Notes under the pieces: model-generated
Databases searched by the model: none
Seen by the model: the letters and a program-made list of their open reading frames with translations, nothing else
What the model was told of the DNA's origin: nothing
In this document: positions 42,156 to 52,479 of the stretch, one piece after another
How positions within the stretch are numbered: position 1 is the stretch's first letter
Layout of the letters: the number at the start of each line of letters is the position of its first letter
Assembly: GCF_003325755.1 (NCBI RefSeq)
Contig: NZ_QORI02000002.1
Span: 1 to 64,000, forward strand
Reading direction: 5' to 3'
Length of the DNA: 64,000 nucleotides
DNA from: Pseudomonas sp. SST3
GTDB lineage: Bacteria > Pseudomonadota > Gammaproteobacteria > Pseudomonadales > Pseudomonadaceae
Program-made: the position numbers and the translations under genes

Positions 42156-43633
42156 CTACAACGACCCGCGCGCCCAAGGGCCCCAGATAGCGAAGGTGAT
42201 GCCTGGGGTCTGGATGTTGACGAACAGGAAATGTCCGGTCGGATCGAAACAGGCACCAGCGAACTCACGGTTGCGGTAATCCCCGCCGGATACATTCTTA
42301 CCGGCTGCAGCGGCTTGAATGTCATCAAAAACCACATTGTTCTTGGCGAAGATGTAAGCCTCGCCCGCCGTGGTCAGCCCGAGCAGACGCTCCCCAAAAC
42401 CGAAGTCGTCCTGCACACCACCGCCATCTTCACAGAGCAGCAGGCCGCCGCGTGGGCTGACGGTGATGTTGTCGGGGTTGTTGGCGATCTCCTCGTCCGT
42501 GGACGCGAAAATGCAGGTCAACCGATCAGTCGCCAGATCATGCATCCATACCGCGCCGTTGCCATAACCGGCACGTCCGTTAGCATCGGTACCGGCACTG
42601 GTATCGACAATGAACAGCTTGCCTTCGCTGTACCAGATGCCTTCGCCGCGGCTCATGCTCAGGCCGCCTGCGCGACGGGCTTGGGCAAAGGGGCCACTGC
42701 CTTCAGGCTGTGGTTCGAGGTCCGGATTCGGTACTTCAACCCATTCGAGCTGATAGCTGTCGCCCTGTTTCGGCGTCAGCAGATCGGCCAGCGCATGATT
42801 GCGAACCCGTGCGGCCTGCAGGATTCCACCCGCCAGGAGTGAGCCGGGCTGCTGGCTGGCGTCGATTGGAACGTAGCGATAGTAACCGGAACGGTTGCGA
42901 GCATCTTCGGTCAGGTAGACGTAGCTGTTGCTCGGATCCACCGCCACTGCCTCGTGGGCGAAGCGACCCATCTGGATGATCGGCTGACCGGTGGTCAAGG
43001 CAGGATCAGCGGTGACTTCGAAGACATAGCCGTGTGCCCGGCCGCCGACGCTGCTGTAGTCGGCGGTGGTCTCCTCGCAGGACAGCCAGGTGCCCCACGG
43101 GGTCACGCCACCGGCGCAGTTGGTGCGAGTACCGCCAAGGCTCGGCAGGGTACGCACGGGTTGATCGATACCGCGAGGGACGTACAGATTGGTAGTACCG
43201 CCGGCCGGGCGCTGACCGTTGGCAAGGGTAACGCCATCATAGACTCCATTGGCTTCGATCAGCGGGCCAGTGCTGGCCTCATGGTTGCGCACCAGCACGA
43301 CTTCGGGGCCATTGGCACCGCGTCGCACATCGATAACGCCCATGCCATCGTGGGACGTGGGTACCGGCTGGCCGTTTTCCATCAAGTCGCCAGTCCAGGA
43401 AAAACTTTTATATTGGAAACCATCAGGCAGCTGCAGCAGTTCCAGACCCGTGCTCAGATCCTTGGTCGGCCGCAGCGGGCCGTAGCTGCTACGAACCAGA
43501 CCGGCGCCGCGACCTTGTCCGTTGCGTGCAGCGAAGGCCTGCAACGTACCGAGAAAGGGCGTGGTAGCGACCACGGCAGCGATGGCGCTGCCCTTGAGCA
43601 GGTTACGACGCTGGCATCATGTTCACGGTTCAT
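42156..43633 (-). pseudogene. PhoX-like (DUF839) phosphatase with broken Tat signal
   Basis: The main part of 472 codons is a DUF839/PhoX beta-propeller with RFAHEAVAVDPSNSYVYLTEDA and the metal-binding pattern of calcium/iron alkaline phosphatases. Upstream, MNREHDAS is followed after a missing C near 43610 by RRNLLKGSAIAAVVATTPF in the next frame. This is a twin-arginine signal. Restoring the base gives about 492 residues exported by Tat. Whether the gap is real or a sequencing indel decides if the enzyme can leave the cell. The gene is monocistronic. Confidence 0.8.
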
Positions 43634-43823
43634 GCGATGTCCTCTGTTATCGGAATGGGGAGGGGCGCATGAATGAAGCCAGCCGAATACGGCAGAACGA
43701 TGACCGATCGATGGCGTTCCGGTGATGCGGGACGGAAGGTCGGTATAAGCTTTGCCACACAAGCGGTGACGTCCGATCGCCTCGGGCGTCCAATCACTTC
43801 CTACAGCCAGAACCGATCGTCTT

Positions 43824-46010
43824 ATGCGCTCACCATCGCTCAGCCATTCCCTGCGCCGACTCTGGGCCCTGGAAAAATTCGGCTATAGCCTGCGTGTATT
43901 GATCGCACTGGCTAGCAGCATGGGGCTGAGCTGGTATCTCGAACGGCCCTCGATGGCCATTCCGCTGTTTCTTGGGGTAATTGCCAGCGCGCTGGCGGAA
44001 ACCGACGACAGCTGGGTCGGCCGCCTCTCGGCACTGCTGGTTACGCTGCTGTGCTTCAGCGTCGCAGCCGTCTCAGTGCAGCTGCTGTTCCCCTATCCGC
44101 TGCTGTTCGTCACCGGCATGGCCGTGGCGGCTTTCGTGCTGGTGATGCTGGGAGCGCTGGGGGAACGTTACGCAACCATTGCCCAAGCCACGCTGATCTT
44201 GTCCATATACAGCATGATCGCCGCCGATCAGCGCAGCGGCGCCGCGCTCCATCCCTGGAGTGATCCGTTGCTGCTACTCGCCGGGGCGACTTGGTACGGT
44301 CTGTTGTCGGTGCTCTGGAACGCCCTGTTCTCTCATCAACCGGTGCAGCAGAGCCTGGCCAGGCTCTACCGGGAGCTGGGTCAGTATTTCAAGCTCAAGG
44401 CCGCGCTGTTCGAGCCGGTGCGCCAGCTCGACGTGGAGGAGCGTCGACTGCAGCTGGCGCGGCAAAACGGGCGAGTGGTCAGCGCGCTGAACGCCACCAA
44501 GGAAACCCTGCTGCATCGCCTCGGCAATGGTCGTCCGGGCGTCAAGATCAGCCATTACCTCAAGCTTTATTTCCTCGCGCAGGATCTGCACGAGCGCGTC
44601 AGTTCCTCGCACTATCCGTATCAGGCGCTAGCCGAGGCGTTCTTCCATAGCGACGTGCTGTTCCGCTGTGGACGGCTGCTGCGGTTGCAGGGCGTGGCCT
44701 GCGCCGACCTGGCTAATGCCATTCAGCTGCGCCTGCCATTTTGCTACAGCGAAGCCAATGCCCAGGCGCTGGCCGATCTCGAATCGTCATTGGAACATTT
44801 GCGGATGCAGAGCAATCCGGCCTGGCGCGGGTTGTTGCGTTCGCTGCGCGCATTGTCGGGCAACCTGTCGACGATGCAGCGCCAGCTCGCCAGCGCCAGC
44901 AATCCTGACGCCCTGGTAGGCGAACAGGACAGCAGCCTGCTGGACCGTGACCCGCAGTCGATACGCGACGCTTTCACACGCATCCGTTTGCAGCTGACGC
45001 CTACCTCGCTGCTGTTTCGCCACGCCCTGCGCATCAGCCTGGCGCTGGTATGTGGCTATGCAGTGCTGCACGCGATTCATCCGGAACAGGGTTACTGGGT
45101 GCTGCTGACGACCTTGTTCGTCTGCCAGCCGAACTATGGTGCGACACGGATCAAGCTGGTGCAGCGCGTGACCGGGACCATACTGGGGTTGGTGGTGGGC
45201 TGGGCGCTATTCGATCTGTTCCCCAGCCAGCAGGTCCAAGCGCTGTTCGCCGTGGTTGCCGGCGTGGTGTTCTTCGCCACACGAAGCAGCCGTTACACGC
45301 TGGCGACTGCGGCGATCACGTTGCTGGTGCTGTTCTGCTTCAATCAGGTGGGTGACGGTTACGGGCTGATCTGGCCGCGCCTGATCGATACTCTGCTGGG
45401 CAGCCTGATCGCCGCTGCCGCGGTCTTTCTGATCCTGCCAGACTGGCAGGGCCGCCGCCTCAATCTGGTGGTTGCCAATACCCTCAGCCGCAGCGCTGAC
45501 TACCTGCGTCACATCATGCGCCAGTACGAGAGCGGCAAGCGCGACGATCTCGCCTATCGATTGGCTCGCCGGAACGCCCACAACGCTGATGCCGCCCTCT
45601 CGACGACGCTCTCGAACATGCTGCTGGAGCCCGGTCATTTCCGAAAGGACGCCGAAACCGGGTTTCGCTTTCTGATCCTCTCGCACACGCTGCTCAATTA
45701 CCTCTCAGGGCTGGGCGCGCATCGTGAAAGCCTGCCCGACGACGCGCGTGACGAGCTGCTGGACAGCGCCGCGCAACGCCTGGCCGACAGCCTCGACGAA
45801 CTGGCGGCATCGTTGCAGAGCAATCAGCCGGTGGCGGTCTACAGCGAAGAGGAAGAGACCCTAGCGCAGCAGCTCGAACAGGCGCCGGAAGACAGGGAGG
45901 ATGCACACCGTCTGCTACAAACCCAGCTGGGCCTGATCTGCCGTCAGCTCGCCCCGCTGCGCAGCATGGTCAGCCACCTGGTTCGCCAGTTACCGACACC
46001 TCAGGGCTGA
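43824..46010 (+). CDS. yccS: FUSC-family inner-membrane protein, YccS-like
   Basis: This 728-residue protein has two blocks of about six membrane helices (about 25-165 and 395-535). A large cytoplasmic region after each block is the layout of YccS/FUSC proteins. Segments such as HPEQGYWVLLTTLFVCQPNYGATRI mark the second FUSC block. Related proteins include aromatic acid exporters, but the transported substrate is unknown. The next gene converges, its stop overlapping this one by ten bases. Confidence 0.88.
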   Translation: MRSPSLSHSLRRLWALEKFGYSLRVLIALASSMGLSWYLERPSMAIPLFLGVIASALAETDDSWVGRLSALLVTLLCFSVAAVSVQLLFPYPLLFVTGMAVAAFVLVMLGALGERYATIAQATLILSIYSMIAADQRSGAALHPWSDPLLLLAGATWYGLLSVLWNALFSHQPVQQSLARLYRELGQYFKLKAALFEPVRQLDVEERRLQLARQNGRVVSALNATKETLLHRLGNGRPGVKISHYLKLYFLAQDLHERVSSSHYPYQALAEAFFHSDVLFRCGRLLRLQGVACADLANAIQLRLPFCYSEANAQALADLESSLEHLRMQSNPAWRGLLRSLRALSGNLSTMQRQLASASNPDALVGEQDSSLLDRDPQSIRDAFTRIRLQLTPTSLLFRHALRISLALVCGYAVLHAIHPEQGYWVLLTTLFVCQPNYGATRIKLVQRVTGTILGLVVGWALFDLFPSQQVQALFAVVAGVVFFATRSSRYTLATAAITLLVLFCFNQVGDGYGLIWPRLIDTLLGSLIAAAAVFLILPDWQGRRLNLVVANTLSRSADYLRHIMRQYESGKRDDLAYRLARRNAHNADAALSTTLSNMLLEPGHFRKDAETGFRFLILSHTLLNYLSGLGAHRESLPDDARDELLDSAAQRLADSLDELAASLQSNQPVAVYSEEEETLAQQLEQAPEDREDAHRLLQTQLGLICRQLAPLRSMVSHLVRQLPTPQG

Positions 46011-46759
46011 GGCAGCGACACCGGGGCCGGCAGCCCATAGCGATGAAAGATTTCGGCATAGCTGCCATCCGCCACCATCGCTTCGATCCCACGATTGAAC
46101 GTGGCGAGGATCTCCTCCCGCTGCGGATGGTCTGTGCGCACCACCAGCGAGAGGTCCAGCAAGCTGAACGCCCCGGGCACAAACCGATAGGCGTCCTGCA
46201 GGTGCCTGAGCTCTCGGTGCAGATGAAACAACACCGTGCGCTCATCTTCCAGCGTCAGGTCGATTCGTCCTGCGCCGAGCATCTTGGCCAGCTGAACGAA
46301 GCTGGACGCATAGCCCTTGTTCAGCCGGGGATCGTCTTTTAACGCCTCACTGTAGGCATAACCGCGAACCAGCCCGATCCGATACGGAATCAAGCTATCG
46401 AAGTCGCTGTATGCGATGTTCTGATCGCGCCGCTGAATCCAGCGCACGCGATTGGTCAGAAAGGGCCGCGAGTAGCTGCCGTATTCCATTCGGCCCGACG
46501 CAGGCCAGGCGTTGACCATGTCGTAGATGCCATACCGAAGCCCCAGCAGTGCGCGCTCCCAAGGCACCTCGATGTAGTCCACCTCGTAGCCCTCGCGACC
46601 AAGCGCGGTGCGAATCAGCTCCACCGACAGACCATCACCCGGCAAGCGCTGATCCGTATACGGCGGCCAGGCGTTGCCAGCCAGACGCAGCACCTCGGCC
46701 TGAGCCATGGGTGTGCTTATCATCAGTACCGCCACCAGCAGGGCCCATGTTCGTTTCAC
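46001..46759 (-). CDS. periplasmic solute-binding protein (transporter-type, family 3)
   Basis: This protein of about 252 residues has a signal peptide (VKRTWALLVAVLMISTPMAQA). An SBP_bac_3-like domain follows, with EVLRLAGNAWPPYTDQRLPGDG and EVPWERALLGLRYGIYD. I chose GTG at 46759, which has GGGA at a good distance; an alternative GTG at 46774 adds five residues. No permease or ATPase gene is adjacent, so it may be an orphan binding protein. Proteins of this type in Pseudomonas often act as sensors or as amino-acid-like binding proteins. Confidence 0.8.
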   Translation of the reverse strand: MKRTWALLVAVLMISTPMAQAEVLRLAGNAWPPYTDQRLPGDGLSVELIRTALGREGYEVDYIEVPWERALLGLRYGIYDMVNAWPASGRMEYGSYSRPFLTNRVRWIQRRDQNIAYSDFDSLIPYRIGLVRGYAYSEALKDDPRLNKGYASSFVQLAKMLGAGRIDLTLEDERTVLFHLHRELRHLQDAYRFVPGAFSLLDLSLVVRTDHPQREEILATFNRGIEAMVADGSYAEIFHRYGLPAPVSLPQP

Positions 46760-46917
46760 GACGTTCTGTCCCACTCTTGATAATGGCCAAGCACCGCCGG
46801 CCCGCCGTTGAATCGGGCCGCTTATCCGAGGCTAGCCGCTCCCATCGCTGATGGACACTGCAACGACCGAGCCGGGGGAGTACCATGCCGCGTTTTCAGG
46901 CGTGGCCGGGGTGAGCA

Positions 46918-48102
46918 GTGTTGCAGACGGACGTAGTGGTGATTGGTGCAGGCGCAGCCGGCTTGATGTGCGCGTTCACAGCGGCGGCGCGAGGCCGTCG
47001 GGTGCTGCTGCTTGACCATGCCAACAAGGCCGGCAAAAAGATCCTCATGTCCGGTGGTGGTCGCTGCAACTTCACCAATATTTACACCGAGCCAGCCAAC
47101 TTTCTGTCCGCCAATCCCCATTTCTGCAAATCCGCTCTGGCACGTTACACCCAATGGGATTTCATCGAGATGACCAGCCGTCACGGCGTGCGCTATCACG
47201 AGAAGAAGCTTGGCCAGCTGTTCTGCGACAACAAGGCCAGCGACATCCTCGACATGCTGCTGACCGAATGCCGGCAGGCCAGCGTCGATTTGCACCTGAA
47301 CACCGCCGTGCAGTCCGTTGAGAAAACCAAAGACGGCTATCTGTTGCGCAGCAGCATCGGCGACGTCACCTGTCAGTCGTTGGTGATCGCCACCGGAGGG
47401 CTGTCAATCCCCACGTTGGGCGCCAGTGGCTTCGGCTATCAGATCGCGCGGCAGTTCGGTCACACCGTGCTGCCGACCCGTGCCGGCCTGGTGCCATTTA
47501 CCATCACCGAGCCGCAACTCAAGGGTATGTGCGAAGCGCTATCCGGTACGTCGGTCGAGGATTGCCTGGTCAGCTGCAATGACCAGACGTTCCGCGAGAA
47601 CATCCTGTTCACCCATCGAGGACTCTCCGGGCCGGCGATCCTGCAGGTGTCTTCGTACTGGCAGCCGGGTGACGTCATCGAGATCAACCTGCTGCCGCAT
47701 CTGAACCTGCCCGAGTGGCTGGCCCAACAACAAAGCGAACGACCCAACACCGAGCTCAAGACGCTGCTCGGCGAGCTGTTCACTCGAAAAATGGCTGGGC
47801 TGCTGGCCGAGCACTGGTTCGCTTCCAGACCGCTGAAGCAATACACCCCGGCCGAGCTCGAAGCGATCGCGGACAGACTGGGCAACTGGCAGCTGGTGCC
47901 GGCGGGCACCGAGGGTTATCGCACCGCAGAAGTGACGTTGGGCGGCGTGGACACCCGAGAGGTGTCTTCGAAAACCATGGAATCGCAAAAGGCAGCGGGT
48001 CTGTACTTCGTCGGCGAGGTGCTGGATGTCACCGGCCACCTGGGCGGTTTCAATTTCCAGTGGGCCTGGGCGTCTGGCTATGCGGCGGCGCAGTACGTGT
48101 AA
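46918..48102 (+). CDS. NAD(P)/FAD-dependent oxidoreductase (HI0933/BaiN-like family)
   Basis: This flavoprotein of about 394 residues begins with the Rossmann motif VVVIGAGAAGLMCAFTAAARGR. It has the ILMSGGGRCNFTN signature of the HI0933/YhiN family and ends in GGFNFQWAWASGYAAAQY. The start is a GTG at 46918 (or the TTG directly after it); no ATG is in frame. The enzymatic role of the family is not established. The gene stands alone between two minus-strand genes. Confidence 0.86.
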   Translation: MLQTDVVVIGAGAAGLMCAFTAAARGRRVLLLDHANKAGKKILMSGGGRCNFTNIYTEPANFLSANPHFCKSALARYTQWDFIEMTSRHGVRYHEKKLGQLFCDNKASDILDMLLTECRQASVDLHLNTAVQSVEKTKDGYLLRSSIGDVTCQSLVIATGGLSIPTLGASGFGYQIARQFGHTVLPTRAGLVPFTITEPQLKGMCEALSGTSVEDCLVSCNDQTFRENILFTHRGLSGPAILQVSSYWQPGDVIEINLLPHLNLPEWLAQQQSERPNTELKTLLGELFTRKMAGLLAEHWFASRPLKQYTPAELEAIADRLGNWQLVPAGTEGYRTAEVTLGGVDTREVSSKTMESQKAAGLYFVGEVLDVTGHLGGFNFQWAWASGYAAAQYV

Positions 48103-48141
48103 CGCCCCGCGGCGGTGACACCAGGGCCGCGGAGCGCACCA

Positions 48142-48327
48142 TCACTCGTTGGACATGTTCGACGGCGGTGAAACCTCACGCGGCCCGGCTGGATCGGTCG
48201 CGGTGTTCTGGTATTCCTGCTGGTTTTCGCTGACGTTGTCCATTGCCGAAGGCTCCTCGGGGGAGCAGGCGGCAAGCACCAGCGAAAGCGGTAGCGCAGC
48301 GGCGATGGCAATGCGTTTCGACGTCAT
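48142..48327 (-). CDS. small lipoprotein, unknown
   Basis: This 61-residue protein has a signal sequence ending in the lipobox LAAC near residue 21. A short acidic, Gln/Asn-rich mature part (EQNQ-type, SENQQEYQNTATDPAGP) follows. The ATG at 48327 follows AGGAG. I do not recognise the family. Another small lipoprotein gene precedes it on the same strand. Confidence 0.65.
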   Translation of the reverse strand: MTSKRIAIAAALPLSLVLAACSPEEPSAMDNVSENQQEYQNTATDPAGPREVSPPSNMSNE

Positions 48328-48386
48328 ACGGATCTCCTGTAGGGGCCTCGCCAGATAACGAGGCCGCCTCAATGGATTGACTTTGC

Positions 48387-48749
48387 TTACTGTGCGGCGC
48401 CCGTACCGGTGCCAGTAGTATTAGGCGCGGTGCCGGCGCCCGACTCGGTACCCAGACCGCTGCCGTTGTCGGCCGGCGCCGTGCTCATGTCCCCCGAGGG
48501 ACCTGTGGTCATGCCGCTTCCGGCACCCGTCTCAGGGCCAGCGCCAACCCCGGTACCCGTGGTGCCCGGGCTTGTACCCATCCCGGCGCCCGCATCAGTA
48601 TCGGATGGCGGAGTGGTGGTTGGTTGTGGTGGAGCCGGCTGCTCAGTGGTGGGCTGCGGAGGCATCGGTTCCCGTTCTGGTTCTTCATCCGCACCACAAC
48701 CGACTAGTAGCAGGCCCAGAACAGGGGCAGATAGATAAGCAAGACGCAT
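48387..48749 (-). CDS. low-complexity Gly/Thr/Pro-rich lipoprotein
   Basis: This 120-residue protein has a lipobox (LLVGC near residue 18), a proline-rich stretch (about 28-48) and a long tail of Gly, Thr, Ala and Ser repeats such as GTGVGAGPETGAGSG. The composition suggests an extended, disordered linker on the cell envelope. I do not recognise the family. It is probably cotranscribed with the neighbouring small lipoprotein gene. Confidence 0.6.
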   Translation of the reverse strand: MRLAYLSAPVLGLLLVGCGADEEPEREPMPPQPTTEQPAPPQPTTTPPSDTDAGAGMGTSPGTTGTGVGAGPETGAGSGMTTGPSGDMSTAPADNGSGLGTESGAGTAPNTTGTGTGAAQ

Positions 48750-49034
48750 AGGTAATCTCCAGATAGTGAGCGCCGACCGAAGCCGGCAAAGCGGATATCG
48801 AAATCCTTCTGAGACTGACCCTGCGCAGAGAACAGAGTGCCCTACAGTGACCCTGCGGAGCTGCGTGGACCGCCCAACGGTGCCTACTGGACCCCCGTTC
48901 GCTGGCAGTTGCTCGGAAACAGACCGGTTCGATTGCCGGGCCGTGATTCACCACTGATCGATCACCTGAACGAGAACCTGCCGCCCATGTCACCGGGGCG
49001 CCACCGGGGCGTTGCGCCCCGGCAACGGAACGAG

Positions 49035-49508
49035 TCAGGCAGCCTGGCTAGCGCTGAATTCCTTCTTCAAGCGGTTTCGCAGTTCGGACATCTGCTGGCC
49101 CATCTCTTCCAACCGGGCCTTGTCGAAAAGCTCGCGTGCGCTGGGAAACATCTCCGATTCCTCTTCCTCGATGTGATGCTCAAGCAACTCCTTGCACACT
49201 TTGACGCGCCCGGAGAACTCGACGCTGGATGGATCGGTGGCCTTGAGATCGGGCAGCACCAGCGAATCCACCGTGCGGTGTTCTTCCTTGGCCTCGTGAT
49301 ACATCTTCAGCTCTTCCTTGCCGCCGGCTTCCTTGTAGGCGGGGTAAAGGATCTGCTCTTCGAGCTGGGTATGTATGGTGACTTCCATTTCCAGTTTCTG
49401 CAGCAGTTCGGTACGGGTCTTGACAGCGCGCTCAGTGCTATCGGTCAGGCGCGTCAGAATATCCTTCACTTTCTCATGGTCGTCGATCAACAGGTCAATG
49501 GCGTTCAT
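49035..49508 (-). CDS. hemerythrin-domain protein
   Basis: This 157-residue four-helix protein shows hemerythrin-like His and Glu positions: DHEKV near residue 10, HTQLEEQILYPAY near 52, HEAKEEHRTVD near 75 and HHIEEEESEMFP near 112. It probably binds a non-haem di-iron centre and handles oxygen, nitric oxide or iron in the cytoplasm. The gene is separate from its neighbours. A GC-rich hairpin at 49004-49022 follows its stop and may end the transcript. Confidence 0.88.
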   Translation of the reverse strand: MNAIDLLIDDHEKVKDILTRLTDSTERAVKTRTELLQKLEMEVTIHTQLEEQILYPAYKEAGGKEELKMYHEAKEEHRTVDSLVLPDLKATDPSSVEFSGRVKVCKELLEHHIEEEESEMFPSARELFDKARLEEMGQQMSELRNRLKKEFSASQAA

Positions 49509-49622
49509 GCGGTTTCCTCATGGCTATCAGGCTTTGCGAAGCACCCAGGCTCTTCGGCCCGGTCGGATCGCCTGCGCTGGATTGCGCAGCGTTCGCGTCG
49601 GCCTGCGGGCCGACCGCTCGAC

Positions 49623-49901
49623 TCAGGCGTACTCGTAGGTGGGCAATCCGGTACGGCTCTGACTCTGCAACCGGGCGATTGCCGGCGACATACCCGCTTC
49701 CAGCGCCAGGTCACGACGAATCGAGCTGATGACCCATTCCAGCTGAATATCGGTCTGGGTCTGACCCTTCGAGAGAGCACGCTTGATGATGTCCCGATCA
49801 TCGTTACGCAACGTCAGTAGAAGCCCGCCATCCGGACGAGATGCAGTGAGTACTTCGAACTCGGGAAACGCGGCAGAGAGAATTTTTTCAGCGGCGATCA
49901 T
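49623..49901 (-). CDS. DUF3509-domain protein
   Basis: This 92-residue protein has a compact mixed alpha/beta layout (FPEFEVLTASRPDGGLLLTL) matching the DUF3509 family of Pseudomonas. There is no signal peptide or membrane helix. The function is unknown. A 203-base gap without a supported gene separates it from the methyltransferase gene upstream. Confidence 0.75.
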   Translation of the reverse strand: MIAAEKILSAAFPEFEVLTASRPDGGLLLTLRNDDRDIIKRALSKGQTQTDIQLEWVISSIRRDLALEAGMSPAIARLQSQSRTGLPTYEYA

Positions 49902-50104
49902 TATTGTGTACTCCGGTTATGGTCCAGCATCCATTGATGGAGCAGCGTTCGTGCCAACCGAAGGAGATCAACAAATCCAGGCTATTCAGTGACTTGCGTC
50001 ACATAATAGCCTTTTGTATGCATGCAAAACGCATGAAAACCGGGTTTGCGGCATGCATTCTGCGTTGCTTGATGAACAATCATCGACTGCTGATGTCTTC
50101 CGCC

Positions 50105-50725
50105 TCACCCCTTGCGCCAGACGCTGGCGAGCCAGGGTTGCTGGTCCCGGGGCAAGCCTGTCGGCCGGTAATAATGCTCGAGCTCGATGAAACCGACCGA
50201 TTGCAGCAAGCCGCGCCAGGTCGGCCAGTCGTACCAAGTGCCGTAGCGAGCACCGCTCCAGCCTTCCTGATTGCTGCCGCGGGGATTGGAGCTGAACAGC
50301 ACCCCGCCATCGCGAAGCGCCGTATGCAGCTTCAGCAATACCGAGGCGATTTCACGACTGGGTAGATGAAACAGTACTGCATTGGCGAAGATTCCGTCGA
50401 ACGCTCCGGGCGGTAGATCCAATTGCAGGAAATCCTGATGCAAAACCTCACAACCGGTCTCGGCTCGCGCCATGTTCACGAAGGGTTCGGCACCATCCAG
50501 CCCGACGGCGATATGGCCACGTGCCGTGAAAGCCTTGAGGTCGCGCCCAGGCCCGCAACCCAGGTCGAGGATGCGAAATGGCGGCTCGCCATGGATGTGT
50601 CGCAGCAACGCATCGATATTCTGGCTGACATCATGGTCGCGCGTCCCGTCGCGAAACGCCTCGGCGTTGGCGCGGTAGTCATCCAGGGTCCGGTCTGCGA
50701 TGGTATGGGCGTTTTCGTCAGTCAT
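50105..50725 (-). CDS. class I SAM-dependent methyltransferase
   Basis: This 206-residue protein has the SAM-binding motif I, FRILDLGCGPGRDLKAF, near residue 50. Later motifs follow as in the Methyltransf_11/25 families, with the acidic loop VGLDGAEPF. I used the ATG at 50725; the longer frame adds 75 codons without family character. The substrate is not indicated. The gene diverges from the response regulator gene. Confidence 0.85.
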   Translation of the reverse strand: MTDENAHTIADRTLDDYRANAEAFRDGTRDHDVSQNIDALLRHIHGEPPFRILDLGCGPGRDLKAFTARGHIAVGLDGAEPFVNMARAETGCEVLHQDFLQLDLPPGAFDGIFANAVLFHLPSREIASVLLKLHTALRDGGVLFSSNPRGSNQEGWSGARYGTWYDWPTWRGLLQSVGFIELEHYYRPTGLPRDQQPWLASVWRKG

Positions 50726-50937
50726 GGTGGCTCCAAAGATGAATAATGCCGAGCCTAGCGATGCATGGTCTTGGTTGCCAATGCGCGCGCGACTTCGGTA
50801 GTTACAAAACAAAGGCTTGTCGGATCGACGCGACCCCTGAACTTGTGAAACTCCACAAGGCTCCAATATGTTCGTTTGGCCGTAATTAATACCGTCTGAA
50901 ACAATAACTTCATAAAGATCGTTGAGAATCATCTCCG

Positions 50938-51315
50938 ATGAGCCAAGCACCCGCCAAAGTTGTCCTGCTCGTCGAGGACGAACCCCATATTCTCTGCCTG
51001 TTATCCGACTATCTCGCCGGCGAAGGCTATAAGGTCCTTGAAGCAGCGGATTCCGTTCAGGCTTTCGAGATCCTGGCGACCAAGCCGCAGCTTGACCTGC
51101 TGGTGACAGATTTCCGGTTACCGGGTGGCGTTTCCGGCGTGATGATTGCCGAGCCAGCGCTCAAGCTACGGCCAGACCTGAAGGTCATCTTCATCAGCGG
51201 TTATCCGATCGAAATTCACGAATCCGGCAGCCCGATCGCCCGCTCCGCCCCGATCATTGCCAAGCCCTTCTCGCTGGATTGCCTGCACAGCCGGATCCAA
51301 CAACTGCTGGCCTGA
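50938..51315 (+). CDS. single-domain response regulator
   Basis: This 125-residue protein is only a receiver domain. It has the acid pair in VLLVEDEPHIL (about 10-20), the phospho-acceptor Asp in LLVTDFRLPGG near 60, the switch Thr/Ser position in VIFISGYP and the Lys in IIAKPFS near 108. No DNA-binding or enzyme domain is fused, so it works like CheY or Spo0F by protein contacts. No kinase gene is adjacent. Confidence 0.88.
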   Translation: MSQAPAKVVLLVEDEPHILCLLSDYLAGEGYKVLEAADSVQAFEILATKPQLDLLVTDFRLPGGVSGVMIAEPALKLRPDLKVIFISGYPIEIHESGSPIARSAPIIAKPFSLDCLHSRIQQLLA

Positions 51316-51371
51316 CGCTCGCCGCAACCTTTAGCCCGCCGAAACCAACTCCCGCGCCTTGCCCCGGAAAC

Positions 51372-51400
51372 AGAAGAGCCCGCACAAGGCGGGCTCTTCT
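51372..51400. terminator. bidirectional terminator between the response regulator and fba
   Basis: AGAAGAGCCCGC-ACAAG-GCGGGCTCTTCT is a near-perfect palindrome between convergent genes. It should stop both transcripts. Confidence 0.85.
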
Positions 51401-51414
51401 TCCATGCTTCAGGC

Positions 51415-52479
51415 TCAGTTGACCTTGGGATCTAGCTCGCCGCGCGCGTAGCGCTCGAACATGCCTTCCAGGGAGATCGGCTTGATCTTAGAGGCGTTAC
51501 CAGCAGTGCCGAATGCCTCGTAACGAGCAATGCAGATGTCGCGCATGGCTGTCACGGTCTTGGCCAGGTACTTGCGCGGATCGAACTCGCTGGGGTTCTT
51601 CGCCATGAACTCGCGAATCGCACCGGTGGAAGCCAATCGCAGGTCGGTGTCGATGTTGACCTTGCGCACGCCGTACTTGATGCCCTCGACGATTTCCTCG
51701 ACCGGCACGCCGTAGGTTTCTTTGATGTCACCACCGTACTCGTTGATGATCTTGAGCCACTCCTGCGGTACGGAGGAGGAACCATGCATCACCAGATGGG
51801 TGTCGGGAATGCGCTGGTGGATCTCCTTGATACGCTGGATCGACAAGGTGTCACCGGTTGGCGGCTTGGTGAACTTGTAGGCGCCATGGCTGGTACCGAT
51901 CGCAATCGCCAACGCGTCCACCTTGGTCTTGGCGACGAAATCGGCCGCCTCTTCGGGGTCGGTCAGCAGCTGGCTGTGATCCAGTGTGCCTTCGGCACCG
52001 ACACCGTCTTCTTCACCGGCCATACCGGTTTCCAGACTGCCCAGGCAACCCAGCTCACCTTCCACCGACACGCCGCAGGCGTGGGCGAAGGCAACGGTCT
52101 GCTGGGTGACGCGGACGTTGTATTCGTAATCGGATGGCGTCTTGCCGTCTTCACGCAGCGAGCCGTCCATCATCACCGAGCTGAAACCCAGCTGAATCGA
52201 ACGCTGGCAGATGTCCGGGCTGGTACCGTGATCCTGGTGCATGACCACCGGAATGTGCGGGAATTCTTCGATGGCCGCGAGAATCAGATGGCGCAGGAAG
52301 GGCGCGCCAGCGTACTTGCGAGCACCGGCCGAAGCCTGGACGATCACCGGGGAGTCGGTCTTGTCGGCCGCTTCCATGATGGCTCGCATCTGCTCAAGGT
52401 TGTTCACGTTGAAGGCCGGCACGCCGTAGCCGAATTCGGCGGCGTGGTCGAGCATCTGGCGCATGCTGATGAGTGCCAT
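51415..52479 (-). CDS. fba: fructose-bisphosphate aldolase, class II
   Basis: This 354-residue zinc enzyme has the class II signatures [10 protein letters not shown] near residue 80 and MHGSSSVP near 230. It splits or joins fructose 1,6-bisphosphate, dihydroxyacetone phosphate and glyceraldehyde 3-phosphate. It lies on the same strand as pgk, epd and tkt upstream, the arrangement known from Pseudomonas, where it supports gluconeogenesis. A terminator follows. Confidence 0.96.
   Translation of the reverse strand: MALISMRQMLDHAAEFGYGVPAFNVNNLEQMRAIMEAADKTDSPVIVQASAGARKYAGAPFLRHLILAAIEEFPHIPVVMHQDHGTSPDICQRSIQLGFSSVMMDGSLREDGKTPSDYEYNVRVTQQTVAFAHACGVSVEGELGCLGSLETGMAGEEDGVGAEGTLDHSQLLTDPEEAADFVAKTKVDALAIAIGTSHGAYKFTKPPTGDTLSIQRIKEIHQRIPDTHLVMHGSSSVPQEWLKIINEYGGDIKETYGVPVEEIVEGIKYGVRKVNIDTDLRLASTGAIREFMAKNPSEFDPRKYLAKTVTAMRDICIARYEAFGTAGNASKIKPISLEGMFERYARGELDPKVN

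Noticed and set aside
42954..43676. 240-codon plus-strand frame opposite the PhoX-like gene
   Set aside because: It is a shadow of the phosphatase gene with no family resemblance.
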